Positions 46,620-57,637 of a stretch of DNA of 64,000 nucleotides are shown in pieces (positions within the stretch are counted from its first letter, which is position 1; each line of letters begins with the position of its first letter). Where the stretch lies: NCBI GenBank assembly GCA_024138015.1, contig JAMXBB010000003.1, forward strand, positions 37,846,806 through 37,910,805. The letters are read 5' to 3'. This DNA is from Lumnitzera littorea. Lineage: Eukaryota > Streptophyta > Magnoliopsida > Myrtales > Combretaceae. A model generated the notes under the pieces. The model was not told the DNA's origin. It did not search any database and saw nothing but the letters and a program-made list of their open reading frames with translations. Both the position numbers and the translations under genes were made by a program.

Positions 46620-47960
46620 GCCGACCTGTTCCTAAAACAGTTACCTTAGGAGTTGCCCCTAACTTGAGGTATAGAGCATTATGTTGACTTAGTACCCGAT
46701 GCCGCACTGCCAAATAAGCCAGCTTATCAAATGAATCTCGAGTAAGCTTCTAAGCTCCAATGTCAAGTCAATGAGTTGTTAGAAAGAGGCTATGCATGAG
46801 AGAGTCTCAACCCTTGTGTTGTACTAGCTCTTCTAGTGCTGAAGAAGGATAGAACTTGGCAAATGTGTGTAAACAGTTGAGCCATGAACAAGATTACGAT
46901 CAAATACATGTATCCTATCCTGAGGCTAGAAGACATGTTGGATGAACTGAGTGGATCCAAGATTTTTAGTAAGATTGATCTTAAATTTGGCTACTATCAA
47001 ATTTGCATAAGGCCAAGAGATGAGTAGAAGACTGTGTTTAAGACTCAACATGGACTTTATGAATGGATGGTCATGCCTTTTGGCTTTTCGAATGTTTCGA
47101 GCACTTTCATGGGACTAATGAACTATGTGCTGAGATATCTCATAAGGAAGTGTATCGTGGTGTGCTTTGACGATATCCTAGTCTATAGTGCTGACATGTC
47201 AAGTCACTGTGAATATCTCAAAGTAGTCTTGAATATGCTTTGTGCCGAGAGACTATTCGTCAATCTAAAGAAGTGTTGCTTTTGCTAAGAGGAAGTGGTA
47301 TTCTTAAGTTATGTAGTTAATGGAGGAAGCTTACAAGTCGATGATGAAAAGATCCGAGCAATTGTCGAGTAGCTGACTTCGACTACTTATGCCGATGTGA
47401 GAAGTTTCCAAGGATTGGCTTTGTTTTACAGAAGATTCATCGGGAATTTCAACACACTAACTGCACTACTTATCGAACTAACGAAGAAAAACACTAACTT
47501 CTGATGGGGAGAAGGGGAGGAGAGGAACTTTACTGAGATAAAAGAAAGATTAACCTCTGCTCCGATGTTAGTTCTACCTGACTTCGAGAAAATCTTTAAG
47601 CTGGAGTATGACACATTAAGCATTGGAATAAGCACTGTCTTGATGCAGGAAGGCTGACCAATTGCTTTCCACAGTAAGAGGCTCCGAGGACTGCAACTGA
47701 ACTACTTCGTGTATGACAAGGAACTTTTGGCACTAACCTGAGCACTGTAAGTATGGCATCATTATTTATTGTTGAGAGAATTTATTATATATACTGACCA
47801 TGAATTGTTGAGGTACCTCTAAAGTTAGACCTAGTTATCGAAGCAGCAGGTGAGATTGGTTGAATTTCTTGGAGGATTCAATTTTATAATAAAGTACAAG
47901 TAGGGAAAGAGCAACATAGTTGTAGATACTCTTTCAAAGAGAAATGCACTTTTATTAAAA
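46620..47960 (+). pseudogene. E3 reverse transcriptase and RNase H
   Basis: RT shows YPILRLEDMLDELSGSKIFS, KIDLKFGYYQICIRP, KTQHGLYEWMVMPFGFSN and VCFDDILVYS (both catalytic Asp kept, Tyr to Cys or Phe before it). The connection reads LQVDDEKIRAIVE. RNase H begins near 47560 with LVLPDFEKIFKLEYDTLSIGI, where the first catalytic Asp is again altered, then AFHSKRL and NYFVYDKELLAL. It ends around IVVDTLSKR. Stops mostly replace Trp or Gln codons. Confidence 0.85.
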
Positions 47961-48029
47961 CTGCAAACTTGACTGTTTGGTTTTGCCAGTATCAAAGAAC
48001 AGTACTTTGAGGATCTACACTTTGAACCC

Positions 48030-49240
48030 ATAATTTCGCAATGTGTCGATGGGAAGACAGTGGATGAGTATCATGTGGAGGATGGCTACTTGTTCCGAAG
48101 TGGAAAATTATGTGTGTCAAATTGTTTACTGAGGGAGCTACTAATCAGGGAAGCACATGGTAGAGGACCTTCTGGAAATTTTGGAGAAAGGAAGATTTGT
48201 GAACTGTTGAATGGCCAATTTTTTTAGCCGAGAATGAGGAGAGATGTGCATTGAGTTGTCGAAAGTTGTGCTGTGTATAAGAAGGCCAAGTGCCAAGCTA
48301 AGCAATAGGTAATGGCTAAATTAAGCAATGCCCCTACCTATCCCAATGAGGTCGTAGAATGAATTGGGCATGGATTTTGTTCTCGAACTATGCAAACTGC
48401 CCAAGGCAAAGATTCTGTAATGGTTGTTGTGGATAGGTTTAGTAAAATGGCACACTTCGTACCATGTACCAAGACTAATAACGCTTTAGCTATTGCTTCT
48501 CTTTTCTTGCAGAAGATCATATGGATGCACGGCATGCCGAGAAGCATAGTCTCCTATAAAGACCTAAAGTTCTTGAACTATTTCTAGAGAACCTTATGGC
48601 ATCGGCTAAGGACCAAATTACTCTTCAGTACCTCATGTCACCCCTAAACTGATTGCCAAACGGAGGTGGTTAATTGCACTTTAGGATCACTGCTCTGAGC
48701 TACAATGGGTAAGAACTTAGTTAATTGGGACATCTCCTTGCCAGTAATCGAGTTCACCTATAATCAAATAATACAGACACCACTAAGCAGACTCTTTTCG
48801 AGATTGTTTATGGATTCAATCACGAGTTACCCCTCAACTTTGTCCCTATACTAGTACCCGTGCAAGAGGACCCTAACACTTTGGCCAAAGCACAATCCCT
48901 TCAATATATCTATGATAAGGTCACTCGACACATCGACCAAGCTGCTAGAAGAGCATGGGAAAAGACCAAGGGTAAAATAGTCAAACAATTTCTGTTGAGA
49001 GACTTAGTGTAGCTATACCACAACAAGGAATGGTTCTCAAACAAGAAGAGGAACAAATTATTTGCAAGAGCGGAAGGACCCTTCATAATCCTCTAGAAGA
49101 TTAATGACAATGGCAATAGGTTGGAGCTGCTAGAGGATTATGGGGTTATGGATGTCTTTAACATTGCCGACCTCAGTTCATATCACCCCGATGGAGAATT
49201 AAGTGAAGACCATTCAAATTTAATCCCAAATCTAAATCAA
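48030..49240 (+). pseudogene. E3 integrase
   Basis: The zinc-binding start is seen as LLIREAHGRGPSGNFGERK. The catalytic core has MDFVLEL, MVVVDRFSKMAHFVPCTKT, IIWMHGMPRSIVSYKDLKF and TEVVNCTLGSLL. The second Asp region reads SYKD where SDRD is usual. The tail reads LFARAEGPFIIL and NGNRLELLEDYGVMDVFNIADL, followed by SYHPDGEL. There is no chromodomain motif before the 3' LTR. Several stops, for example in the HFWRTLW segment where Trp is TAG. Confidence 0.85.
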
Positions 49241-49251
49241 CCCGGAAGGAA

Positions 49252-50121
49252 TGATGGGAATCGAGCTACTGGCCCTCTAACCCGCAGTCGAGCCTAAGGA
49301 TTAGAGGGACTAGTACGACGAATCCTTCTGTTCTAACCGACCCCTGTCGAGGTCGAGTATTTCCTTGCCAAGTCATCCTTCATGCTGAACAATATAACTG
49401 CACATCTTTCTATAGTACGCTAAATTGAAGATTACTCATTTGCATCCAAGCTAATCAATTACTTAGCATCTTCCTTGCCGAGAAGCCAAGAAGCTGAGAA
49501 AAAGAGACTTCGGACTGACTAAGCCATCCTTGTTTGAACAAACCAGCTGTCCGTACTTTTTGTCCGCATCTTGTAACAACCTCGCCAATGTAACATCACT
49601 ACGTGTATAGTATCATGTATAGAATTTGTTGCACCAATGATTATTTTTCTTATATATCCATTTTTACCCCTTGTGTATCTTGTACATTACTACTTTAGGG
49701 TAATACCCATTTTGTTTTTTCCTTTTCAGGTAAGTTGTCTTAAATTCTTAGGTATAAATACCCTTTGTATTTATAAGTCACAGATAGACAGATCATCATT
49801 AATATACTTGAGTATTTCTCCTTTCTAGGGTAAACACTATGTTATTTTACGCTTGGCATCACTCTTATCATTTTCCTTAAGTAAGGTTAGGTGACGAGTA
49901 ACCTCACTGGACCAATTCATATGTCATATCGAATTGTGCCGTAAGTCCTTAGAAGTTCCATTGGTGTGTCATATCCTTTAGAGTTGTTCGTGGGTTTTGC
50001 TTACTTTTCATTTGCAGTTCATTCCTTTTGCACAATTCCCCTATTAACTCTTTCAAGCTCTTTGCAAGCTTGGGCCCATTTAGTAACTGGCCTTACTTGT
50101 TCTTGATTACGGTTCGCAACA
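49252..50121 (+). repeat. E3 3' LTR
   Basis: Begins TGATGGGAATCGAGC after a purine tract (GGAAGGAA) and ends GGTTCGCAACA, followed by ATGTG. Confidence 0.9.
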
Positions 50122-51260
50122 ATGTGTGTTAAAAAGTGCAGTATTTGACAACATCTCCAACATGTCTACTTTAGCCATTACCTATTCCTCAACAAGTCTT
50201 TAAGGATTTGACTATGGATTTCATTACTGGATTACCTATTTCAAAAGGTTATTCAGTAATATTGGTAATTGTAGATAGATTAACTAAGTATTCCCACTTT
50301 AGAGCTTTAAAGTCTACATATATAGCGTTTGCAGTGGTACAGTTATTTGTAGAAATGGTAGTGAAGTTGCATGGGTTTCCTAAATCTATCGTTTTTTTAT
50401 AGAGATAGGGTATTTGTGAGCAAATTTTGGCAAGAGTTATTTAGATTAAGTGGTACAAAGTTAAAGATGAGTTTGACCTACCATCCACAAACTAATAGAC
50501 AATCAGAAGTGGTTAATAGGAGCTTGGAAGCTTACTTGCGATGTTTTGTTATGGATTGTCTTACTTGGTGGTCTAAGTATTTACCTTAGGCGGAGTACTG
50601 CTTTAATACTTCCTATCATTCTAGTACTCAAACGACTCCATTTAAGGCATTGTATAGTAGGGAAGTACCAAAGATACTTGACTATGGATTGATAGGATAT
50701 GGGTGGAAGTAGTCAATTATGAACTAAAGACAAGGAATAATATTTTGAGTTGTTAAAACATAATTTACAACAATCTTAAAATAGAGTAAAGACATTAGCA
50801 GATAGGAAGATATTAGAAAAGGAGTTGCAACTGGGTGATTTCGCCTATGTTAAGTTACAACCTTATAAGCAAACAATTGTAGCTGACAGATCTTTCGCAA
50901 AATTAGCTAGATGATACTTTGGATCTTTTAAGGTAATAGTTAGAATAGGCTAAGTGGCCTATAAATTGGAGTTGCCTCAACATTTTAGGATTCACCCGAT
51001 GTTTCACATATCTAAACTAAAGAGGGCTTATGGAGATAGTGTGAATCAGGTTCCACTACCATAGGAATCAATGGATAATAATCCTATTGTGTTTCCTTTG
51101 GCAATGTTGGATTCACAAATGATCAGAAGACAAGGAACAAAAGTAAAGCAGATTCTAGTGTAATTGGAAGCACTACTTATTGAAGATGCATCTTAGGTAG
51201 ATTTACAACATTTTATATAAGATTACCCTAATTTCAACATTGAGGGTAAGGTCGTGTTTC
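50122..51260 (+). pseudogene. E1 integrase, catalytic core and C-terminus
   Basis: It continues the E1 integrase after the E3 insertion. It reads LPIPQQVFKDLTMDFITGLP (first Asp), VIVDRLTKYSHF, KLHGFPKSIV, then a frameshift in a T-run near 50393 before YRDRVFVSKFW (second Asp region). Next come LSGTKLKMSLTYHPQTN and SEVVNRSLEAYLRC (catalytic Glu kept). The tail has FAYVKLQPY and LPQHFRIHPMFHISKLK, the usual Gypsy integrase C-terminal motif. The last codons near 51235-51260 (FNIEGKVVFPS) are followed by a purine tract and the right LTR. Confidence 0.85.
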
Positions 51261-51276
51261 CATCGAGAGGAAAAAT

Positions 51277-51906
51277 TGTTATACACACCATAAATTAAAG
51301 GCCAAAATATGTGATGAAGTAGCCTAAAAAATTTAAGGATTACATTTGATATACATAGAGTTGCACGTATATAAGACATTACAAACAATAACAATAGTCT
51401 AATAGGAGTTACAGTTATACAGTAGATACAAAGGTATAGTAACTTACAATTAAGGTTATGATAGAAATAACAAAATTTGTGACATCCATATAAATAGGCA
51501 GAATAGAGATAGAACATATATCTTTTCTATTACCAAAAGTGTAAAACTACAGTTGGAGTTGCTGATACTCAAAGTCTAGTTAAATACAGTTCCTTCTTTC
51601 CTTTTGAGTACCTCATAAAATTATCAAAAAAGAAAAATAGTTAGATCAAATGATAGATCTACTTACATTGATTATAGATCTAGTATTAGTGTAAAGAAAT
51701 ATTGAGAGTTGCTTTTTTGAAATTGAAACCTTAGTTTGGTTTCTATACGAATAAAGAAGATTTGAGAGAAAGAAACATAGTATAAAGAGAGAGAAGAAAG
51801 AGAGTACCTTTTCGTGTGAGTGGTTGAAAGAGTGTGTCAAGGATATTTTAGTAGAACAAGGTATTAAAGGTTCGTAAGCTTGGGCCGAATTTGAGAAGGC
51901 CTATTA
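51277..51906 (+). repeat. E1 right LTR
   Basis: Starts TGTTATACACACC after the purine tract GAGAGGAAAAA. A TATA box 'tataaatagg' lies near 51490 and the end is near GGCCTATTA at the E2 junction. By eye it shares no 12-base word with the left LTR beyond the TATA box. Its end ('gcttgggcc') looks more like the E2 LTR end ('gcttgggcctaaca'). Confidence 0.6.
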
Positions 51907-51910
51907 TTAA

Positions 51911-52116
51911 TCTAACAATTTAATCTCTAAAGAGGGTTAAACATTAGAGAGAAATGCGAGAGAACATATGAGATTTAGGGTTTGTACAACACATTGTTTA
52001 CAAAATCTTAATAGAGAATTCGAGAGAGGCTAGAAGAAGAGAGAGAAACAATATCTGTATTGTGAGAGACACTAGTAATACATTAGGGTTAAGAGTAGGT
52101 GGGCTTAAGCCTGACA
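51911..52116 (+). repeat. E2 5' LTR, right part
   Basis: It aligns with the last 200 bases of the 3' LTR (57430-57632): 'gtacaacacattgtt', 'attgtgagagacact', 'aatacattagggtta'. It ends CTGACA before the primer site TTGGTGCACTTGTC at 52117. Confidence 0.9.
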
Positions 52117-52130
52117 TTGGTGCACTTGTC

Positions 52131-53258
52131 ATGACGAACACAACATGTATTCAAATTCTTGATGACGAAATAGAAGCATTACAAGCCCATCAACAATCAA
52201 TGCAACAAGATGTTCGAGACAAATTTCATTCTTTAACTCAACAACTTAAGAAATTATAGGCATTATTACTTGATAAAAGTGACAAGAATTAAAGTATTCA
52301 AGAGGGTACAGATAATACTAAGAGTACTTCATCATTTTCACAAGGGACAGTATCTTCTAAAAACTTTCTTAAAGGAATCAAATTAGAGGTGCCTAAATTC
52401 AATGGAGATGATCTAATTGCATGGATTTTCAAGGCAAATCATTTCTTTGATTTTTATCAAATTCCAAATGAACAGAAACTTACCATTTCCTTGTTTGTAA
52501 TGGAAGATCATCCATTACACTAATATCGGTGGATGCATTGCAATAAACAATTGGGTTTGTGGCAGAAATTTATAGAGGCATTAGAGAGTAGATTTGGACC
52601 ATTTGAATTTGAAGATGTACAAGGGTTATTAGCTAAACTTACATAAAATAGAACAATTGAAGAATACCAGTTACGATTTGAAGCTCTTTTGAATAAAGTG
52701 ATAGGGCTATTAGATAGTTTCATTGTAAGTTGCTTTATTTCTAGTTTGAAAATGAGCATTAGAAGGGGTGTTCTGTTAGCTAGGCTTAAGTCTCTTACTC
52801 ATGCAGTTTCAATTTCCAAGATGGATGAAGCCAATCTTTCAAATCAAATTCCTTTTCACAAACCATTTCTTTCAAATACTAAAACAACATCATATATTCA
52901 ATATTCTAAACCTCAATCTTCTTCACCAAATGTTCAAACTTTACCAATGACATCAAATTCATCTCTATCTCAACCTTCTTTGTTACTCACTCCTAAACTA
53001 CTTCACCAATTAAGAAAATGACATAAGAAGAACTTCAAGCAAGAAGAGATAAGGGCATATGCTATAATTGTGACGAAAAATATCATAAAAGACATATATA
53101 TGAAGCTAAATACTTATTGCTGGTGTAAGATGAGAAGGAAGATGTAGAAGACATGCATGATTCTAATGTAGATGTGTTTATGTAGGAAGAATGTGAACCA
53201 TAAGAATCATTTTCTATTAGCTATCATGCGTTGTCTAATGAATTGGTTCCTAAAACAT
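52131..53258 (+). pseudogene. E2 gag
   Basis: An ATG at 52131 begins a coiled-coil-like leader (ILDDEIEALQAHQQSMQQ). The gag domain spans about 52380-52850: LEVPKFNGDDLIAWIFKANHFF, WQKFIEALESRFGPFEFED, then IEEYQLRFEALLNKV and MSIRRGVLLARLKSL. The knuckle at 53060-53101 reads C-YN-C-DEKY-H-KRHI-Y, with the last Cys changed to Tyr. Several in-frame stops. The MITE follows directly at 53262. Confidence 0.8.
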
Positions 53259-53261
53259 TAA

Positions 53262-53901
53262 CAGCTTGTTTACTTTATGGAATAGAATGAAAGAGAATTG
53301 AATTGGAATTCCTAAAGAATGAAATAAGGGTATAATGCATATTACTTTGTTTAGGTAGATTTATAAACAATTTAAGAATAGACATGTAATATAATTTTAA
53401 TAACTAAATTATCCTCGATCCATTTTCTTTCTCAACTAAGTGGTTGGTGGCAATGGTGGTAGTAGCGGTGGTTGATGGTGGTAATAGTAACAGTAATTAT
53501 GATGGTTAATAGTAGTAACGATAACAATAGTTGTGGTAACGGTAGCAATGACAACGACTGTAGTGGCAGTAGTTGCAGTGGTGGTGGGTGATGGTGATGG
53601 CAGTGGTGGCAGTGGCGGCAGTAGTAACGGTGGTGGCGGTAGTATTGGCGGCGACGGTGGCGGTAGTAGTGGCGGCGACGGTGGCGATGGTAGTGGTGGT
53701 GGTAATAGTGATGGTAATGGTGGTGGTAGTGATAATAGTAAGGAATCATGATTTTTTTATTAAATTAAGGAATCCCTATTATTTGATTTCAAGTAATGGG
53801 GATTTCTACAGAATTATAATTTCGTGACAAAAAACCAAGTGAACGTTATAATAAGAAATAAGGAAGGAATGGAATTCCAATTCCCCCAAGTGAACGAGCT
53901 A
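53262..53901. mobile_element. Harbinger/Tourist-like MITE carrying a GGN-rich tract
   Basis: A 640-bp insertion in E2 between gag and protease. It is flanked by TAA at 53259-53261 and 53902-53904. Terminal inverted repeats: CAGCTTGTTTACTT at the left, TAGCTCGTTCACTT read from the right, with subterminal GGAATTCC on both sides. The 3-bp TAA duplication and the TIRs fit the PIF/Harbinger (Tourist) class. No transposase. About half its length is a G-rich trinucleotide-like tract. Confidence 0.72.
53440..53750 (+). repeat. Degenerate GGN (mostly GGT/GGC) tract in the MITE
   Basis: About 300 bases dominated by GGT, GGC, AGT and GAT triplets on the plus strand, nearly free of C runs. It produces meaningless Gly/Ser- or His-rich frames on either strand. 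Repeated GG pairs give potential for two-tier G-quadruplexes. Confidence 0.8.
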
Positions 53902-53904
53902 TAA

Positions 53905-55770
53905 AATTTAAAGGAAATTTGAGTAAATAGATTTGTGACTGTTTTGGTGGATTCTGGGAGTGTGCACAATTTTGTGTAGAAGAGATTGGTAAAACATTTC
54001 AGCTTATTGGTAAAACCTTTTCCAAAGTTCAATGTTATGATTAAGAATGGACAAAAAATGCTATGTGATGGCAAGTGTGTGGATGTTCCTTTAAATGTAT
54101 AAGGGTTTTATTTTGTTGAGACTTTTTATTTTCTTCCTATTCAAGGTGCAGACTTGGTATTAGGGGTACAATGGTTGCAACAACTAAGTTTGATCACTAT
54201 TGACTATGGAAAATTGTCTTTACAACTTTGGAGGAATGGATGCTTGATTACATTGCATGGGGAAAATGTCCTTAAGAGTAACCAAATATCACTAAGTTAG
54301 TTTAAGCAAATGTTCAAGATGGACGCCATTGCTTCATGTTGCCAATTTAAGGCTCAAATGGTGACTTTTACATAAGAGAATATCACTAACAACACTACTA
54401 TTGAGCTAAGTGTTAGGCAAAATTTCTCACATTTTTGAGGCACTTTCATCATTACTTCTCTTATGAGAAGTCCAACATAGGATTCATCTTAAGGACAATC
54501 ACCAATTAATGTTAAGCCATATCAATATCCCCATTTCCAAAAGCAAGATATATTATAGCAAGTTATAGACATGTTGAAGTAGGGCATTATTCAATATAGT
54601 AACAATCCCTTTTCATCACTAATGTTGGTAAAGAAAAAGGATGGTACTTCGCATTTTTATATGGACTATCAAGCCCTCAATTAAGCTACCATTAAAGATG
54701 AGTTTTCTATCCTTAATATTGATAAATTACTAGATGAATTAGGAGGTGCATTTGTGTTTTTTAAATTAGACTTAAGACTAGGCTATCATCAGATTAAGAT
54801 GCATCCTAATAATGTGAAAAAGATAGCTTTTCAAAGTCATGAAAAGAAATAGTTCCTGGTCATGCCTTTTGGTTTAAGTAATGCCCCTACTACTTTTCAA
54901 TCTATAGTGAATAGAATATCTTGCCCTTAAGAAAATTTGTTATTGTGTTCTTTGATGAGATATTAGTCTATAGTACTTCATTAGAGTTGCATGTAGAACA
55001 CTTAACTAAAGTACTTTAAACACTTGCTGATAATACTATGTATTTGAAGAAAAGTAAGTGTGCTTTTGGTCAAAGTACTACATAATACTTAAGACATGTG
55101 GTACCTATAGAAGGTGTTAACCTAAATCCATTGAAGGTAAGAGTTGTTCAAGAATGGCCATTAGCTTAGAACATTAAGCAGTTGAGAGCTTTTCTAAGCT
55201 TATTAGGTTATTATAGGTGATTTATCAAAAGGTATGCATCCATTATTGCACCCCTTATAAACATGCTGTAGAACGACAAATTTAATTAAACTTATCAAGT
55301 GAAAATTGCTTTAGAGCGACTTAAGGAGGCTTTAATTTTAGTGCTAATATTAGCCTTATTAGTCTTTTCCAAACAATTTGTCATTGAGATAGATGAATCC
55401 TTTATAGGGATTGGAGCTGTATTATTACAAGATAGTCATCCTATCGCTTATTTTAACAAGAAAATGCCTTCTCATCTAATAAAAGTGTTTGCTTATGTTA
55501 GAGAGTAACATGCTATGGTTGAAGCAATTAGGAAGTAGAGACTGTACCTAATGAGCTCTCATTTTATGGTAAAGATTGGTCATAGAAGTCTTAAGGAGTT
55601 ACTAAGTTAAGTAATTCAAATGCCTAAGCAACACAAATATTTGGCTAAATTGCTTAGCTATGACTATATGATTGTATATAAATTAGGTTAGGATAACAAA
55701 ATAGTCGATTCTTTATCAAAACAACATGAAGCAGCATGTGTGGCTTATTCACTACCATGCTTTCATTTCA
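53905..55770 (+). pseudogene. E2 protease, reverse transcriptase and RNase H
   Basis: The protease keeps its catalytic motif, VLVDSGSVHNFV (about 53940), followed by LPIQGADLVLGVQWLQQL. RT shows NPFSSLMLVKKKDGTSHFYM, FFKLDLRLGYHQIKMHP, MPFGLSNAPTTFQS and FFDEILVYST, so the second Asp of the YxDD box is Glu. RNase H begins near 55299 with QFVIEIDESFIGIGAVLLQD and AYFNKKM. Many stops replace Gln codons ('ALN-ATIKDEF'). Confidence 0.85.
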
Positions 55771-55889
55771 TAGAGGAGTTGTAGTAGGAATATCACCATT
55801 TACCTACTTTTAAAAAGTTGATTGAGGATATGCAACAAGGACAACAATTGTAGTAAGACCTGTCTTAGAAGATTGGTGTCTTATATTTT

Positions 55890-57060
55890 AAGGACAAGTT
55901 ATTTTTGGTGCTTACTTCAAAGCTTATTCCTAAGCTTTTGTACGAATGTCACTCAATGCCTGTAGTAGGACACTTTAGGGTCCTTAAAACTTATAAGAGA
56001 CTAATGTCTAAGATTTATTGGGAAGGAATAAAGGGAGATATGGAGGCATTTATGCAAACTTATACTGTCTATCAATAGATTAAGTATAATACTAAAAGTC
56101 TACAAGGACTGTTATCTCCTTTACTAGTGCCTGATCACATATGGGAAGATACTTTTATGGATTTTGTGACTTCTCTATCAAAGTTACAAGATTATTCGAT
56201 TAAATTAGTTGTTGTGGATAAATTGTCAAAATATTGTCACTTGGGTGCCTTAGAATGTCATTTTACTGCTTCTAAGGCTGCCTCATTATTTTTGAATGTT
56301 GTGGTGAAGCTACATGGGTTTCTTAAATTGATAGTATTAGATTGAGATCTTATTTTCATTACTCATTTTTGGAAAGAACTTTTCCAATTGAGTGGTACGA
56401 AGTTGTCCTTAAGCATTACTTATCATCCTCATTTAGATGGGCAAACTAAGGTGTTGAACAGGGTAATTCAATAGTATCAAGAGCGTGTGTGATAGAGCAT
56501 CCACAAGAGTGGGTTTGATTTTTACCATCTTCTTTTCATCAAGGTGTCTACATTGCTCTTTTTGATGTAATATATGGAAGGAAGCCTCCTACTATTCCTA
56601 CCTATGTGAAAAGGGCTTCTAAATTAAAGTCAGTAGAGCAGGATTTGTTAACTACAGATTAAGTTTTAAAAATTTTGCAAGAAAATTTGTTGAAAGCTCA
56701 ATAGAGAATAAAATATTATGCTGATTAGCATTGATTAGATGTGACTTTTGAGGTAAGGGACTTAGTTTTTGTGAAACTTCAACCTTATAAGTAGATTTGA
56801 ATAACTTAAGGATATCACAAATTATCAATAATGTTTTTCATGTTTTTATGTTGAAGATAGCCAAAGGATCCACTATTTCCTTCTTTGGCTTTACCAGCAA
56901 AAGTTATTATGACCATTCTTAGAATCACTTTTCATAATGGGATCTAGGCAAATTCTAAGACAAGGGAAGTTGGTGCCTTAAGTTTTGGTCCACTAGTAGG
57001 AATTACCACCGAAAGAGATGTCATGAGAGGATTTCAACACTTTTCGACAAGTCTATCCGA
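55890..57060 (+). pseudogene. E2 integrase
   Basis: The zinc-binding part reads CHSMPVVGHFRVLKTYKRL. The core has DTFMDFVTSL (first Asp), VVVDKLSKYCHLG, KLHGFLKLIVLD followed by a stop and DLIF (second Asp region), then LSGTKLSLSITYHPHLDG and QTKVLN. The third catalytic Glu is Lys (QTE to QTK). The C-terminal tail is short and broken. The usual YGR-type segment is seen near 56570 (VIYGRKPPTIPTY). Confidence 0.8.
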
Positions 57061-57106
57061 CTTATGACCTTAAGGACAAGGTCCTTTTTCAAAGATTAGG
57101 AGAAAA

Positions 57107-57632
57107 TGTTACAACCTATTAAAGAATCTCAAAGAAAGTAGTTAGCTAAAGGATTTTACACATGGTTAAAGACTTTTTGCAGTAATTACAACAAATTTAC
57201 TAGTAGTTCTAACAAATCTATATTAGTTAAATAGAAATAAGAAGCGATGTAATAGAAAATAAAAAAAGTATAAATAATAAGATAGAAGAGGGAAAAGATA
57301 TCAAAAACCCTTTAAGAAAATTTGTGTTCTTCCTTTCTTTGACCTTTTGGAGTGTGGTGAGCTTAAAATCACCGTAGCCATAGCATTTACCTAGTAAGAA
57401 AGATAAAGAAACAAATGAATATTTGATCTAATAGATTAATCTTTAAAGAAAGTTAAAAATTAGAAAGAAACACAAGAGAACCTATAAGACGTAGGTTTGT
57501 ACAACACATTGTTGACAAAACCCTAACAAAGAGTTTGAGAGAGGCTAGAATAAGAGAGAGAAACAATATCCATATTGTGAGAGACACTCATAATACATTA
57601 GGGTTAAAGAGTAAGTGGGCTTGGGCCTAACA
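57107..57632 (+). repeat. E2 3' LTR
   Basis: Intact 526-bp LTR beginning TGTTACAACC after the purine tract GGAGAAAA and ending GGGCCTAACA, followed by AAAAT. It serves as the uninterrupted reference that proves the 5' LTR was split by E1. Confidence 0.9.
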
Positions 57633-57637
57633 AAAAT

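Larger units (their letters stand above)
43802..50121 (+). mobile_element. Ty3/Gypsy element E3, inserted in E1 integrase
   Basis: A 6320-bp element flanked by ATGTA (43797-43801) and ATGTG (50122-50126). It has TG/CA-ended LTRs of 846 and 870 bp, an iMet primer site and full-length but broken gag-pol. Removing it restores codon continuity across the E1 integrase zinc finger (HYHV then C). RT and integrase read like the CRM/Reina side of chromoviruses, and I see no obvious chromodomain. It is the youngest layer by nesting, yet still heavily decayed. Confidence 0.85.
39865..51906 (+). mobile_element. Ty3/Gypsy element E1, inserted in the E2 5' LTR
   Basis: It occupies the gap in the E2 5' LTR, with TTTAA (39860-39864) and ATTAA (51906-51910 in overlap) as the imperfect duplication. 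It contains gag, protease, RT, RNase H and integrase in that order. It is itself interrupted by E3 inside the integrase zinc-binding region. The left LTR-like segment (39865-40347) and the right one (51277-51906) look unrelated, which is unusual for a single element and is reported separately. It is inactive. Confidence 0.75.
39534..57632 (+). mobile_element. Ty3/Gypsy element E2, outermost of a nested set
   Basis: E2 is flanked by a perfect AAAAT duplication at 39529-39533 and 57633-57637. Its 3' LTR is 57107-57632 (526 bp). Its 5' LTR is split into 39534-39864 and 51911-52116 (537 bp together) by insertion of E1. Internal parts run 52117-57106: primer site, gag with CCHC knuckle, a MITE, protease, RT, RNase H and integrase. 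All domains carry stops or lost catalytic residues, so it is inactive. It is the oldest layer of the nest. Confidence 0.85.

Noticed and set aside
51646..51840. Minus-strand 64-codon frame in the E1 right LTR
   Set aside because: Low-complexity CT-rich leader sequence in an LTR, with no domain.
53432..53827. Overlapping frames giving His/Tyr-rich (minus) and Gly/Ser-rich or Val/Ala-rich (plus) proteins
   Set aside because: They are translations of the GGN-type simple repeat inside the MITE. They are open only because the triplets lack stops, and have no domain or start context.
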